Assembly (NCBI GenBank): GCA_031259875.1
Contig: JAIRKW010000069.1
Span: 1-12,916 of the forward strand
Direction: 5' to 3'
Source of the DNA: Campylobacteraceae bacterium
GTDB lineage: Bacteria > Campylobacterota > Campylobacteria > Campylobacterales > Campylobacteraceae
DNA length: 12,916 nucleotides
How positions within the stretch are numbered: position 1 is the first letter of the stretch; each line of letters opens with the position of its first letter. Both the position numbers and the translations under genes were made by a program. Below the pieces are notes generated by a model. That model saw nothing but the letters and a program-made list of their open reading frames with translations. It was not told the origin of the DNA and did not search any database. Positions 6,659 through 12,916 of this stretch are shown here, piece by piece.

Positions 6659-7285
6659 ATGTCAAGATATAGAGGACCTGTTGAAAAACTTGAACGAAGA
6701 TTAGGTGTGAGTCTTGCACTGAAAGGCGAGAGAAGACTTGCTGGTAAAAGTGCGCTTGATAAAAGACCGTATGCGCCTGGTCAGCACGGACAAAGAAGAA
6801 CAAAACTCAGTGAATATGGATTGCAATTAAAAGAGAAGCAAAAAGCGAAATTTATGTATGGTATCTCTGAAAAGCAGTTTAGCAAGCTTTTTCAGGATGC
6901 AGCACGAAAAGAAGGTAATACCGGAGCAAATCTTATAACGCTTATCGAGCAAAGACTTGATAACGTAGTATATAGAATGGGCTTTGCCACAACTCGCCGC
7001 CTTGCAAGACAGATGGTAACGCATGGACATATTTTGGTGGATGGACACAGAGTTGATATTCCGTCATATCGCGTAAAAGCAGGGCAAAAAATAGAGGTTG
7101 CCGAAAAGACGAAAAAGAACCCTCAGGTTCAAAGGTCTTTGGAATTAACTTCGCAAACTGGTATTGTCTCTTGGGTAGACATAGACAAAGATAAAGTATT
7201 TGGTATCTTCACAAGATTACCATTGAGAGAAGAGGTTATCATTCCGATTGAAGAGAGATTGATTGTAGAGCTCTACTCTAAATAA
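6659..7285 (+). CDS. rpsD: 30S ribosomal protein S4 (uS4)
   Basis: A 208-residue primary 16S rRNA-binding protein that nucleates assembly of the 5' domain. The S4 RNA-binding domain spans about residues 98-150 (QRLDNVVYRMGFA through VDGHRVDIPSYRVKAGQ). The N-terminal part has no cysteines, so it is the zinc-free form. TAGGAGAATAG lies before the ATG. In gammaproteobacteria S4 represses its own alpha operon by binding the leader; this gene is therefore the natural candidate ligand for the rpmJ leader described at 5659-5741. Confidence 0.97.
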   Translation: MSRYRGPVEKLERRLGVSLALKGERRLAGKSALDKRPYAPGQHGQRRTKLSEYGLQLKEKQKAKFMYGISEKQFSKLFQDAARKEGNTGANLITLIEQRLDNVVYRMGFATTRRLARQMVTHGHILVDGHRVDIPSYRVKAGQKIEVAEKTKKNPQVQRSLELTSQTGIVSWVDIDKDKVFGIFTRLPLREEVIIPIEERLIVELYSK

Positions 7286-7301
7286 TAAGGAGCATACACA
7301 T

Positions 7302-8300
7302 ATGATGACAAAGATTAACACATCAGCTTATGTTCCGACAGAGCTGAGTATAGAAGATATAGGTGAAAATAGGGTAAAGATCAGCGTATATCCGTTCGAA
7401 ACTGGATTTGGTATTACGCTGGCTCACCCGCTTCGCCGTTTGTTGTACGCAAGTACTGTAGGCTTTGCTCCGACGTCCGTTAAGATAGAAGGCGTTACGC
7501 ATGAGTTTGACAGTATGCGCGGCATGTTTGAAGACGTTGCGAATTTTATTATCAATCTAAAAGCTATACGCTTTAAGATTAGAGGTGCTAACCCTAAAAC
7601 AGTTGTTAATTACTCTTTTAAGGGACCAAAAGAGATTAAAGGCGCAGACCTTGTAAATGATGAAGTCGATATAGTAACGCCTGATATTCATCTTGCGACT
7701 ATCAACGAGGATGCAGAGCTTAATTTTACAGTTGTGATAGAGTGCGGTATCGGATATGTTCCAAGCGAAATTATCCGCGAACAAATAAATGACGGATTTA
7801 TTGCACTCGATGCATTTTTTACACCTGTCAAAAAAGCAATGTATGATATTGAGAATATTCTTATTGAGGATAATCCCGATTATGAAAAAGTGGTATTTAC
7901 CATAGAAACTGACGGGCAAATCTCTCCTGCAGATGCTTTCAAACACTCTTTGCGAGCTATGTATGATCAAATGAGCGTATTTCGCAATATGCTTGACTCA
8001 AATGTCAGTGTTCAAAATACAGACACAGGCAAATTCGCAGTACTTTTGCAAAGCATTAATGATTTGAATTTGAGCGTGAGAAGTTTTAATTCGCTTGACA
8101 AAGCACAAATCAAATATGTTGCAGAGATTGCGCTTTTGAGTGATAATGAGCTTAAAAATTTGAAAAATTTAGGCAAAAAATCTCTTGATGAAATTAAAAA
8201 TGTAATGGAAGAGATAGGTTTCCCTGTCGGAACTCTCTCTGTTGAAGATGCTGAAACTTTAAGCAAAAAAGTCAGTGAATTAAGAGCGAATAAGGAATAG
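7302..8300 (+). CDS. rpoA: DNA-directed RNA polymerase subunit alpha
   Basis: A 332-residue protein with two domains. The N-terminal domain (about 1-235) drives dimer formation and enzyme assembly and carries GFGITLAHPLRRLL (35-48), where the paired arginines of the family are seen. The C-terminal domain (about 250-315) has RSFNSLDKAQIKYVAE and KNLGKKSLDEIKNVMEEIG, the helix-hairpin-helix part that binds UP elements and activators. Two adjacent ATGs (7302, 7305) are possible starts; AAGGAG at 7287-7292 sits nine bases before the first, which is preferred. Placement between rpsD and rplQ is the classic order. Confidence 0.97.
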   Translation: MMTKINTSAYVPTELSIEDIGENRVKISVYPFETGFGITLAHPLRRLLYASTVGFAPTSVKIEGVTHEFDSMRGMFEDVANFIINLKAIRFKIRGANPKTVVNYSFKGPKEIKGADLVNDEVDIVTPDIHLATINEDAELNFTVVIECGIGYVPSEIIREQINDGFIALDAFFTPVKKAMYDIENILIEDNPDYEKVVFTIETDGQISPADAFKHSLRAMYDQMSVFRNMLDSNVSVQNTDTGKFAVLLQSINDLNLSVRSFNSLDKAQIKYVAEIALLSDNELKNLKNLGKKSLDEIKNVMEEIGFPVGTLSVEDAETLSKKVSELRANKE

Positions 8301-8303
8301 GTT

Positions 8304-8654
8304 ATGAGACATAAACACGGATATAGAAAATTGGGGCGTACCTCTTCTCATAGAAGCGCGCTTTTAAAAAATTTGACTATAGCGATTGTGAAAGAAAACA
8401 AAATAGAGACAACTCTTCCTAAAGCAAAAGAGCTTAGAGGTTTTGTTGAAAGACTTATCACGAGAGCGAAAAAAGGCGACTCAAACGCACACAGAGCATT
8501 ATTTGCCGTATTGCAGAATAAAGAGTCTGTAAAAAAATTGGTAACTGAGATAGCTCCTAAATATATTGAGCGAAACGGCGGTTATACAAGAATCATCAAA
8601 ACAAGAGTGCGCCATGGAGATGCAGCTGAGATGGCGTTTATAGAGTTAGTTTAA
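8304..8654 (+). CDS. rplQ: 50S ribosomal protein L17 (bL17)
   Basis: A 116-residue protein beginning MRHKHGYRKLGRTSSHRSALL, with LITRAKKGD in the middle and the family ending RHGDAAEMAFIELV. L17 lies near the polypeptide exit tunnel. It starts three bases after the rpoA stop, with AAGGAATAGG in the rpoA end serving as its ribosome binding region. It is the last gene of the operon and is followed directly by a strong hairpin terminator. Confidence 0.97.
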   Translation: MRHKHGYRKLGRTSSHRSALLKNLTIAIVKENKIETTLPKAKELRGFVERLITRAKKGDSNAHRALFAVLQNKESVKKLVTEIAPKYIERNGGYTRIIKTRVRHGDAAEMAFIELV

Positions 8655-8663
8655 ATATACTTC

Positions 8664-8688
8664 AATCCCCCTTCTCGGGGGATTTCAT
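8664..8688 (+). terminator. Intrinsic terminator of the rpmJ-rplQ operon
   Basis: AATCCCCC (8664-8671) pairs perfectly with GGGGGATT (8677-8684) around the loop TTCTC, ten bases after the rplQ stop. The stem holds five consecutive G:C pairs. The T-tail (TTTCATT) is short. The gene on the opposite strand ends at 8689, so the same hairpin lies just beyond its stop and may also end that transcript. Confidence 0.85.
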
Positions 8689-8940
8689 TCAAAAATATCT
8701 CATATCCACGTCTAAAATTTTTGCTATTTTATAAAAATGTTCCAAATTAAAATGTTTATTATCTATAAGAATTTTTGGTTCAGCCACAGATGAAACAGTT
8801 TTAAATCCTATGGCTAGCTCCAATTGACTTACGCCTTTTTGAGCTCTTAACTTTTTTATATTTTCGCCGATATTTTTATAAAGACCCCCCCCTATCTCTT
8901 CATCTGTAAATTCAATCGACTCGATAGAAAATTTATCCAA
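8689..8940 (-). CDS. Small HTH (XRE/Cro-cI type) DNA-binding protein with a poly-G tract
   Basis: An 83-residue protein whose residues 23-83 form an XRE-type domain: NIGENIKKLRAQKGVSQLELA (helices 1-2), a recognition-helix region around TVSSVAEPKI, and FNLEHFYKIAKILDVDM (helices 4-5). It is probably a cytosolic transcription regulator; its target is unknown. AAGGAAG lies 6 bases before the ATG, and TATAGA at 8977-8982 (minus strand) is a possible -10 box. Oddities: residues 17-19 (GGG) are coded by a run of eight G, so slippage by one base would stop translation before the HTH; and Pro55 in the recognition helix is unusual. It converges on rplQ and diverges from the beta-barrel pseudogene. 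The fold is well supported, activity is not. Confidence 0.75.
   Translation of the reverse strand: MDKFSIESIEFTDEEIGGGLYKNIGENIKKLRAQKGVSQLELAIGFKTVSSVAEPKILIDNKHFNLEHFYKIAKILDVDMRYF
8885..8892 (-). repeat. Homopolymeric G8 tract inside the HTH gene
   Basis: Eight consecutive C on the + strand (eight G in the coding strand) encode Gly17-Gly19 of the HTH protein. With seven G the frame would end after 27 residues; with nine G after 21. Both outcomes remove the whole DNA-binding domain. Runs of about eight or more G are known slippage sites in Campylobacter and Helicobacter; variation here is inferred, not seen. Confidence 0.9.
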
Positions 8941-9036
8941 AACCGCTTCCTTATAGTGATTAATTTAAATCCAATCTCTATAGTAAGATTATGTTAAATA
9001 ATAAACAAAATTTTAGAGATTTAGTTTGTATCGACA

Positions 9037-9072
9037 GAAAAAGCATTGCCTTTAGAAAAAAGGCTGTTTTTG
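9037..9072 (+). terminator. Hairpin with T-run in the leader of the beta-barrel pseudogene
   Basis: GCCTTT (9048-9053) and AAAGGC (9059-9064) pair around AGAAA, and GTTTTTG follows at 9066-9072. A run of A ahead of the stem could pair with the T-run to lengthen it. This is terminator-shaped on both strands. No gene upstream on the + strand needs it, so it may be a leader attenuator or a remnant of a lost gene. Confidence 0.45.
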
Positions 9073-9103
9073 TTGTAAATTATTCTATTTTGAGGAGGAA
9101 ACA

Positions 9104-9646
9104 ATGCGTTTTATAATGAGAGTTTTGGTTGCAGTGATTGTCGCTTGCTTTGCAAATACGCTTATTGCAATGGAGGGCGGTTTTTCTGTAAAACTTGGTT
9201 TGAAGTCAGCAAGTTACAAAGAAGAAATATCTGCATCAGGTCATGGCTCATTTGAAGATACTGGCAATAGGCGTACACCTGAGATACATGGAGGATGCCG
9301 TATACCAAATGCTTTCCTATGGAGATATTAAATACGAAGAATGAAATACCAATTATATTATAGCAAGCGGTGTGTATGTTTTTGATAATTTGCATGATAT
9401 CGTCAAACCATTTATAAATTTTGGCGTTAGCATGCTTAATTATAGAGGAAGATGATTTTTTGATGATAATGGATTTTTCGGTACTATAAATCTTGATGTA
9501 AATGTTAAATTTGAACATTTTTTACTGCTTTAGAGTTTAGGCAGTGTAGGCGGAATTGGTGAAAAGATAAAATACAATGGTGTGGATATTAATTGTGAAA
9601 TTGAGCCAAAACATGCATTTTTATTTAATGTCGGTTATAAATTTAA
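9104..9646 (+). pseudogene. Decayed outer-membrane beta-barrel protein gene
   Basis: A strong GAGGAGG at 9092-9098 and an N-terminal signal peptide (hydrophobic VLVAVIVACFANTLIA after MRFIMR) open a frame that reads GGFSVKLGLKSASYKEE and then stops at 9329-9331. From about 9270 the barrel-like reading continues in the next frame (YGDIKYEE, then NYIIASGVYVF, then VKPFINFGVSMLNYRG, then GTINLDVNVKFEH), broken by TGA at 9342, TGA at 9453 and TAG at 9531. It ends HAFLFNVGYKF, a typical barrel C-terminus with final Phe, where a TAA sits one frame off at 9644-9646. I infer one frameshift near 9255-9285, three nonsense changes and one indel at the old stop. The intact protein would have had about 180 residues in the outer membrane. 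Its function is unknown. Confidence 0.8.
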
Positions 9647-9677
9647 GAGTGCAGACAGCGCTCTTAAAAATCTTTTG
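9642..9677 (+). terminator. Terminator of the beta-barrel pseudogene
   Basis: TTTAAGAGTGC (9642-9652) pairs with GCGCTCTTAAA (9658-9668) around AGACA: eleven pairs with one G-T wobble. A T-rich tail (AATCTTTTG) follows. It starts exactly at the presumed old stop codon of the beta-barrel gene, which supports that as the ancestral 3' end. The open frame running through it to 9767 is then read-through with no barrel-like content. Confidence 0.75.
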
Positions 9678-9909
9678 TATCGTGCCAAGAGAGCAAAAAC
9701 TGTCTCATTTGGTTTCTGTGCAAGCAAGTTTGTAAATTCTTATTTTAATTATTTTATATATTTTTAATTCAAGGCTGTTAATAGTCTTAAAATTGTATAT
9801 TTCTTAACTCATTATGTGGTTATTGCAAAATGGCAAAACTCATTTTCCTCAACTCAAAAAAAGGATTATTGCGTTAAAATATATGCTTATTTTTTTTAAG
9901 GTTTTAAAG
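9678..9909 (+). other. AT-rich intergenic stretch before the aminotransferase
   Basis: No supported gene. The stretch is very AT-rich, and the only reading frames are read-through from the pseudogene and an upstream extension of the aminotransferase frame. TTATTGC occurs twice, about 50 bases apart (near 9816 and 9866), and ACTCATT also occurs twice. These could be operator half-sites but are just as likely chance. Confidence 0.5.
9875..9880 (+). promoter_or_regulatory. Possible -10 box for the aminotransferase-hisZ-purA operon
   Basis: TAAAAT lies 29 bases before the aminotransferase ATG, in the only gap from which this three-gene block could be transcribed after the pseudogene terminator. 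No clear -35 element is visible. In so AT-rich a stretch, matches of this quality occur by chance, so the exact position is weakly supported. Confidence 0.25.
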
Positions 9910-11022
9910 ATGTTGCTTTTTACACCAGGACCTACTCCGACTCCTGAAGCCATAAGAGTTGCGATGAGCGTTCCAACAATCCACCACAGAACACCTGAAT
10001 TTGAAGAGATTTTTAAAGTTGTCAGAGAAAAATTAATACAAATTATGGATATGCCCGAAGTTTTAATGCTTGCCTCAAGCGGAACAGGCGCTATGGAAGC
10101 GGCGATTACAAATCTTTGCAAATCACATGTTTTGACGATAAATGCAGGAAAATTTGGCGAGAGATTCGGTAAAATCTGCAAAGCTTTTGATATCACTTAT
10201 ACGGAGTTAAAATATAGCTGGGATACTCCGGCTTTAGTCTCGGATATAACGGATACGATTAAAGCAAATCCATCCATAGATGTGCTTTGCATTCAGATAT
10301 GCGAAAGTGCAGGCGGACTTCGCCACAATGTAGAAGAGATAGCAAAAGCGGTAAAAGATATAAATAAAGATATTATGATAATAGCAGATGGCATAACGGC
10401 TGTTGGCGTTGAAAAGATAGATGTAACACATATAGACGCGCTTATCACAGGAAGCCAAAAGGCTTTTATGCTGCCCCCGGGACTTGCAATGATAGGTTTA
10501 AGCAAAGCTGCTGTTACAAAGATAGAAAACACTCCAAAGGGTTTTTACTTTAATCTTGCAAGCGAACTAAAAAATCAGCGTAAAAACACGACCGCTTATA
10601 CTGCTGCAACAACATTGATTATCGGGCTTAAAGCTATTCTTGAACTTATAGAAAAAGAAGGGCTTGATAAATTTTATAATGATACGAAAAATAGAGCCTT
10701 AGCTGCAAAAGCGGCTCTTGAAGCCATAGGACTTAAAATATATCCAAAAACTCCGGCACTCGCAATGAATACTGTTTATCATGAGAAAGCCAAAGAGATA
10801 AGAAGTATTGCCAAAAAAAAATATGGCGTAAACATAGCCGGCGGTCAAGACGAGCTTAAAGATAAACTTTTCCGTATAAATAATATGGGTTTGATAGCTC
10901 CTTATGAGATAGCTTGGGCATTAAATGCTGTTGAGCTGGCACTTGATGAGCTTGGCATAAAAGCGTATGAAGGTACGGCAAATCGAGTTTTTGTATCAAA
11001 TATTTTTAAAGGTATACAGTGA
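9910..11022 (+). CDS. PLP-dependent class V aminotransferase (serine/alanine-glyoxylate type)
   Basis: A 370-residue cytosolic enzyme of the family that contains serine-glyoxylate and alanine-glyoxylate aminotransferases and proteins once named 'soluble hydrogenase 42 kDa subunit'. Visible features: FTPGPTPTP (4-12), HHRTPEF (25-31), the phosphate-binding SGTGAMEAA (57-65), Asp160 in ADGIT for the pyridine nitrogen, and Lys184 in GSQKAF as the Schiff-base lysine. The usual HxETSTG stretch reads QICESAGG here, so the substrate pocket may differ. The frame is open for 32 codons upstream, but that segment is unlike the family, and AAGG at 9898-9901 fits the ATG at 9910. The stop overlaps the next start by four bases. 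The exact amino donor and acceptor cannot be read from the sequence; a serine-family role is plausible. Confidence 0.87.
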   Translation: MLLFTPGPTPTPEAIRVAMSVPTIHHRTPEFEEIFKVVREKLIQIMDMPEVLMLASSGTGAMEAAITNLCKSHVLTINAGKFGERFGKICKAFDITYTELKYSWDTPALVSDITDTIKANPSIDVLCIQICESAGGLRHNVEEIAKAVKDINKDIMIIADGITAVGVEKIDVTHIDALITGSQKAFMLPPGLAMIGLSKAAVTKIENTPKGFYFNLASELKNQRKNTTAYTAATTLIIGLKAILELIEKEGLDKFYNDTKNRALAAKAALEAIGLKIYPKTPALAMNTVYHEKAKEIRSIAKKKYGVNIAGGQDELKDKLFRINNMGLIAPYEIAWALNAVELALDELGIKAYEGTANRVFVSNIFKGIQ

Positions 11023-11876
11023 TTTACGAACACGAAATACCGCAGGGCAGTAAGCTCTATTTTGCAAAAAACGCAAAGCTCAAACGTGAGATAGAAGCAG
11101 TTGCCAGCGATATTTTATACAAAGAGGGTTTTGAAGAGATTATAACCCCTTTTTTCTCATACCACCAGCACCAAAGTGTGGATGAAAAACTGCTGATAAG
11201 ATTTTCAGACGCCGATAATCACATCATCTCCTTAAGAGCCGACAGTACGCTTGATGCGGTTAGGATTATAACAAGAAGATTGGGACGCACAACAAAACAG
11301 AAAAAATGGTTTTATATTCAGCCGGTTTTTCACTATCCAAGTGTAGAAATCAATCAAATAGGTGCAGAGTTTATGGGTGGTTTTGATTTGAAACTTTGCA
11401 TAGATGCGGTAAGCGGAATTTTTAGGCATTTTGATATTTTGCCGCTGTTGTATTTAAGCAATGTAAAAATCCCAAAAATTGTATCTAAAATGTTGAATAT
11501 TCCGCTTGAAGTTTTCGCAAACAATCAATTAGAAGATATATTGAATACAAATGAAGCTTGGCTTGTTAAGTTAGCAAAAATACAAAAAGCCGAAGAGATT
11601 GCGGATGCACTTGATATCTCTCCAAAACCCATAAAAGAGGAACTTGTTAAATTAAAATCTTTAGCTGACAAAATATCCTATAAAAATATGGTCATAGCGC
11701 CTCTGTTTTACTCGAAAATGCGCTATTATGATGCTTTGTTTTTTAGTTTTATAGATAAAAATGAGATTTTAGGAAGCGGTGGAGCTTATCATTTTGAGGG
11801 GCGGGAATCAGTAGGATTTGGTCTGTATACGGACGCGATTATTGAAACAATTATAAAAATAAAAGAGGAAAAATAA
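11019..11876 (+). CDS. hisZ: HisZ-like ATP phosphoribosyltransferase regulatory subunit
   Basis: A 285-residue paralogue of the histidyl-tRNA synthetase catalytic domain. HisZ has no tRNA-charging role; it forms a complex with short-form HisG, the first enzyme of histidine synthesis, and mediates feedback control. Class II landmarks: motif 1-like EEIITPFF (39-46), motif 2-like ISLRADSTLDAVRI (70-83), FYIQPVFHYP (98-107), and motif 3-like GSGGAYHFEGRESVGFGL (252-269). No anticodon-binding domain follows, which separates it from HisRS. It is shorter than many HisZ proteins (often 330-390). It starts with GTG overlapping the aminotransferase stop (GTGA), with AAAGG six bases before. hisG is not in this window, so the assignment rests on fold and on the absence of a tRNA-binding domain. 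Confidence 0.8.
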   Translation: MIYEHEIPQGSKLYFAKNAKLKREIEAVASDILYKEGFEEIITPFFSYHQHQSVDEKLLIRFSDADNHIISLRADSTLDAVRIITRRLGRTTKQKKWFYIQPVFHYPSVEINQIGAEFMGGFDLKLCIDAVSGIFRHFDILPLLYLSNVKIPKIVSKMLNIPLEVFANNQLEDILNTNEAWLVKLAKIQKAEEIADALDISPKPIKEELVKLKSLADKISYKNMVIAPLFYSKMRYYDALFFSFIDKNEILGSGGAYHFEGRESVGFGLYTDAIIETIIKIKEEK

Positions 11877-11879
11877 AAA

Positions 11880-12916
11880 ATGAGCAAAGCGGATTTGATA
11901 GTAGGTGCGCAATGGGGAGACGAAGGAAAAGGTAAAATAGTTGATATGATGGCGCAAAAGTATGATGTAGTCTGCCGCTATCAAGGCGGTCACAATGCAG
12001 GACATACGATAGTAGTTGACGGCGTAAAATATGCGCTTCATTTGATACCATCCGGCGCGCTTAATCCCAAAGCTGTTAATATTATAGGAAATGGCGTTGT
12101 TGTTGCACCAAATGCATTAATAGAAGAGATGAAACAATTTAAAGATATTGAAAAAAGGCTGTTCATCAGTGATAAAGCGCATATGGTTTTGGATTTTCAT
12201 TCGCAGATTGACTCGGCGCGTGAAAAGCTTCGCGGCAAAAATGCGATAGGAACTACCGGCAGAGGCATAGGACCATCTTATGCAGCTAAAATAGAACGGG
12301 TTGGTTTTCGTCTTGGAGAGCTTAGAAATATCCCAAAACTTGTTGATGGTTTAATAGAATATTTTAGGGTAAACGATGTTATTCTCAAAGCGCTTAATGT
12401 CAAGCCTGCCTCCAAAGAGGAGCTTACTGTCGAATTCGAGAGTTACGCAAGAGAGTTATTGCCTTATATCACAAACACAACTTCCCTTCTTTGGAAATAT
12501 CTGGAAGAGGATAAAAAAGTGTTGCTTGAAGGTGCACAAGGGGCACTTTTGGATATTGACCACGGAACATATCCATTCGTAACAAGCTCAAGTACTGTTG
12601 CAGCAGGAGCTTGCACGGGACTGGGACTTAGCCCTAAAGACATAGGCAAAGTAACCGGTATCGTTAAAGCTTACTGCACAAGAGTCGGCAACGGACCTTT
12701 TCCGACAGAGGATTTTGGTGAAGAGGGCAAACTTTTAAGAATAAACGGACATGAATTTGGCACAACCACAGGCAGACCGCGACGTTGCGGTTGGTTTGAC
12801 GCTCTTGCTTGTAGATTTGCGAGCAGAGTAAATGGATTTGACCAAATAGCGTTAATGAAACTGGATGTTTTAGATGGATTTGATAAAGTAAAAATCTGCA
12901 TTGCTTATGAAAGAGA
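11880..12916 (+). CDS. purA: Adenylosuccinate synthetase (cut by the window end)
   Basis: The first 345 residues and two bases of the next codon are present; family members have about 415-430, so roughly 70 are missing. The enzyme joins IMP and aspartate using GTP, the first committed step to AMP. Landmarks: GAQWGDEGKGK (9-19) with catalytic Asp14, GGHNAGHT (36-43) with catalytic His42, GTTGRGIGP (124-132), LEGAQG (216-221), GTTTGRPRRCGW (294-305) and the guanine-binding KLDVLDG (327-333). The start ATG lies three bases after the hisZ stop, with AGAGGAA at 11864-11870. Position 326 is Met, where Thr precedes KLD in E. coli; otherwise it is ordinary. Confidence 0.96.
   Translation, partial: MSKADLIVGAQWGDEGKGKIVDMMAQKYDVVCRYQGGHNAGHTIVVDGVKYALHLIPSGALNPKAVNIIGNGVVVAPNALIEEMKQFKDIEKRLFISDKAHMVLDFHSQIDSAREKLRGKNAIGTTGRGIGPSYAAKIERVGFRLGELRNIPKLVDGLIEYFRVNDVILKALNVKPASKEELTVEFESYARELLPYITNTTSLLWKYLEEDKKVLLEGAQGALLDIDHGTYPFVTSSSTVAAGACTGLGLSPKDIGKVTGIVKAYCTRVGNGPFPTEDFGEEGKLLRINGHEFGTTTGRPRRCGWFDALACRFASRVNGFDQIALMKLDVLDGFDKVKICIAYER

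Noticed and set aside
9162..9518. 118-codon open frame on the - strand opposite the pseudogene
   Set aside because: It is antisense to recognisable barrel sequence, rich in Ile and Lys as expected for AT-rich antisense, and I see no domain in it.
9342..9533. TGA codons in the barrel gene read as an amino acid (recoding)
   Set aside because: secY and the aminotransferase end at normal TGA codons, the barrel gene also has a TAG and a frameshift, and no selenocysteine-type element is apparent. Decay explains everything.
9582..9767. Open frame of 61 codons as an independent small gene
   Set aside because: Its first part is the tail of the beta-barrel pseudogene in the same frame, and the rest reads through the terminator hairpin.
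9814..9909. 32-codon N-terminal extension of the aminotransferase
   Set aside because: Family members begin around FTPGP. The extension is composed like the AT-rich spacer and has no good ribosome binding site.
8655..9909. Mobile element, CRISPR array or tRNA in the accessory stretch
   Set aside because: I found no transposase-like frame, long terminal inverted repeats, regularly spaced repeats or cloverleaf-like sequence.
9910..11022. Naming the aminotransferase a soluble hydrogenase subunit
   Set aside because: That old label came from a misassigned relative. The PLP lysine and fold motifs show an aminotransferase, and no metal-cluster motif is present.

Overview
The window reads as chromosome of an AT-rich Gram-negative bacterium, most likely a Campylobacterota (epsilonproteobacterial) species of Sulfurimonas/Sulfuricurvum type. 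The reasons are the ribosomal gene order (no rpmD between rpsE and rplO, no adk between secY and map), the protein sequences (zinc-type S14 and L36, cysteine-free S4), and a hisZ-like gene next to purA. Genus assignment is a judgement from family knowledge, not a computed placement.

Region 1 (1-5549) is the spc ribosomal protein operon: the end of rplN, then rplX, rplE, rpsN, rpsH, rplF, rplR, rpsE, rplO, secY, map and infA, all on + and tightly packed with TAATG or ATGA overlaps. It supplies ribosomal proteins, the SecY translocon channel, methionine aminopeptidase and initiation factor IF-1.

Region 2 (5550-8690) begins with a 193-base gap that carries a good -10 box and a structured leader. 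The alpha-operon block follows: rpmJ, rpsM, rpsK, rpsD, rpoA and rplQ. It closes with a strong GC-rich hairpin terminator. The leader can be folded on paper into a pseudoknot that covers the rpmJ ribosome binding site, which recalls the S4-controlled alpha leader of E. coli; this is only a hypothesis.

Region 3 (8689-9909) is the accessory part. A small HTH regulator on the - strand contains a run of eight G in its coding strand just before the HTH domain, a candidate phase-variable switch. Next to it is a decayed outer-membrane beta-barrel gene with a signal peptide, at least one frameshift, three in-frame stops, and its old stop codon and terminator still recognisable.

Region 4 (9910-12916) is a biosynthetic operon: a PLP-dependent class V aminotransferase, a HisZ-like class II synthetase paralogue and purA (cut by the window end), joined by a 4-base overlap and a 3-base gap.

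No wholly new multi-gene system is evident. The points most worth checking are the poly-G tract, the rpmJ leader and the beta-barrel pseudogene.
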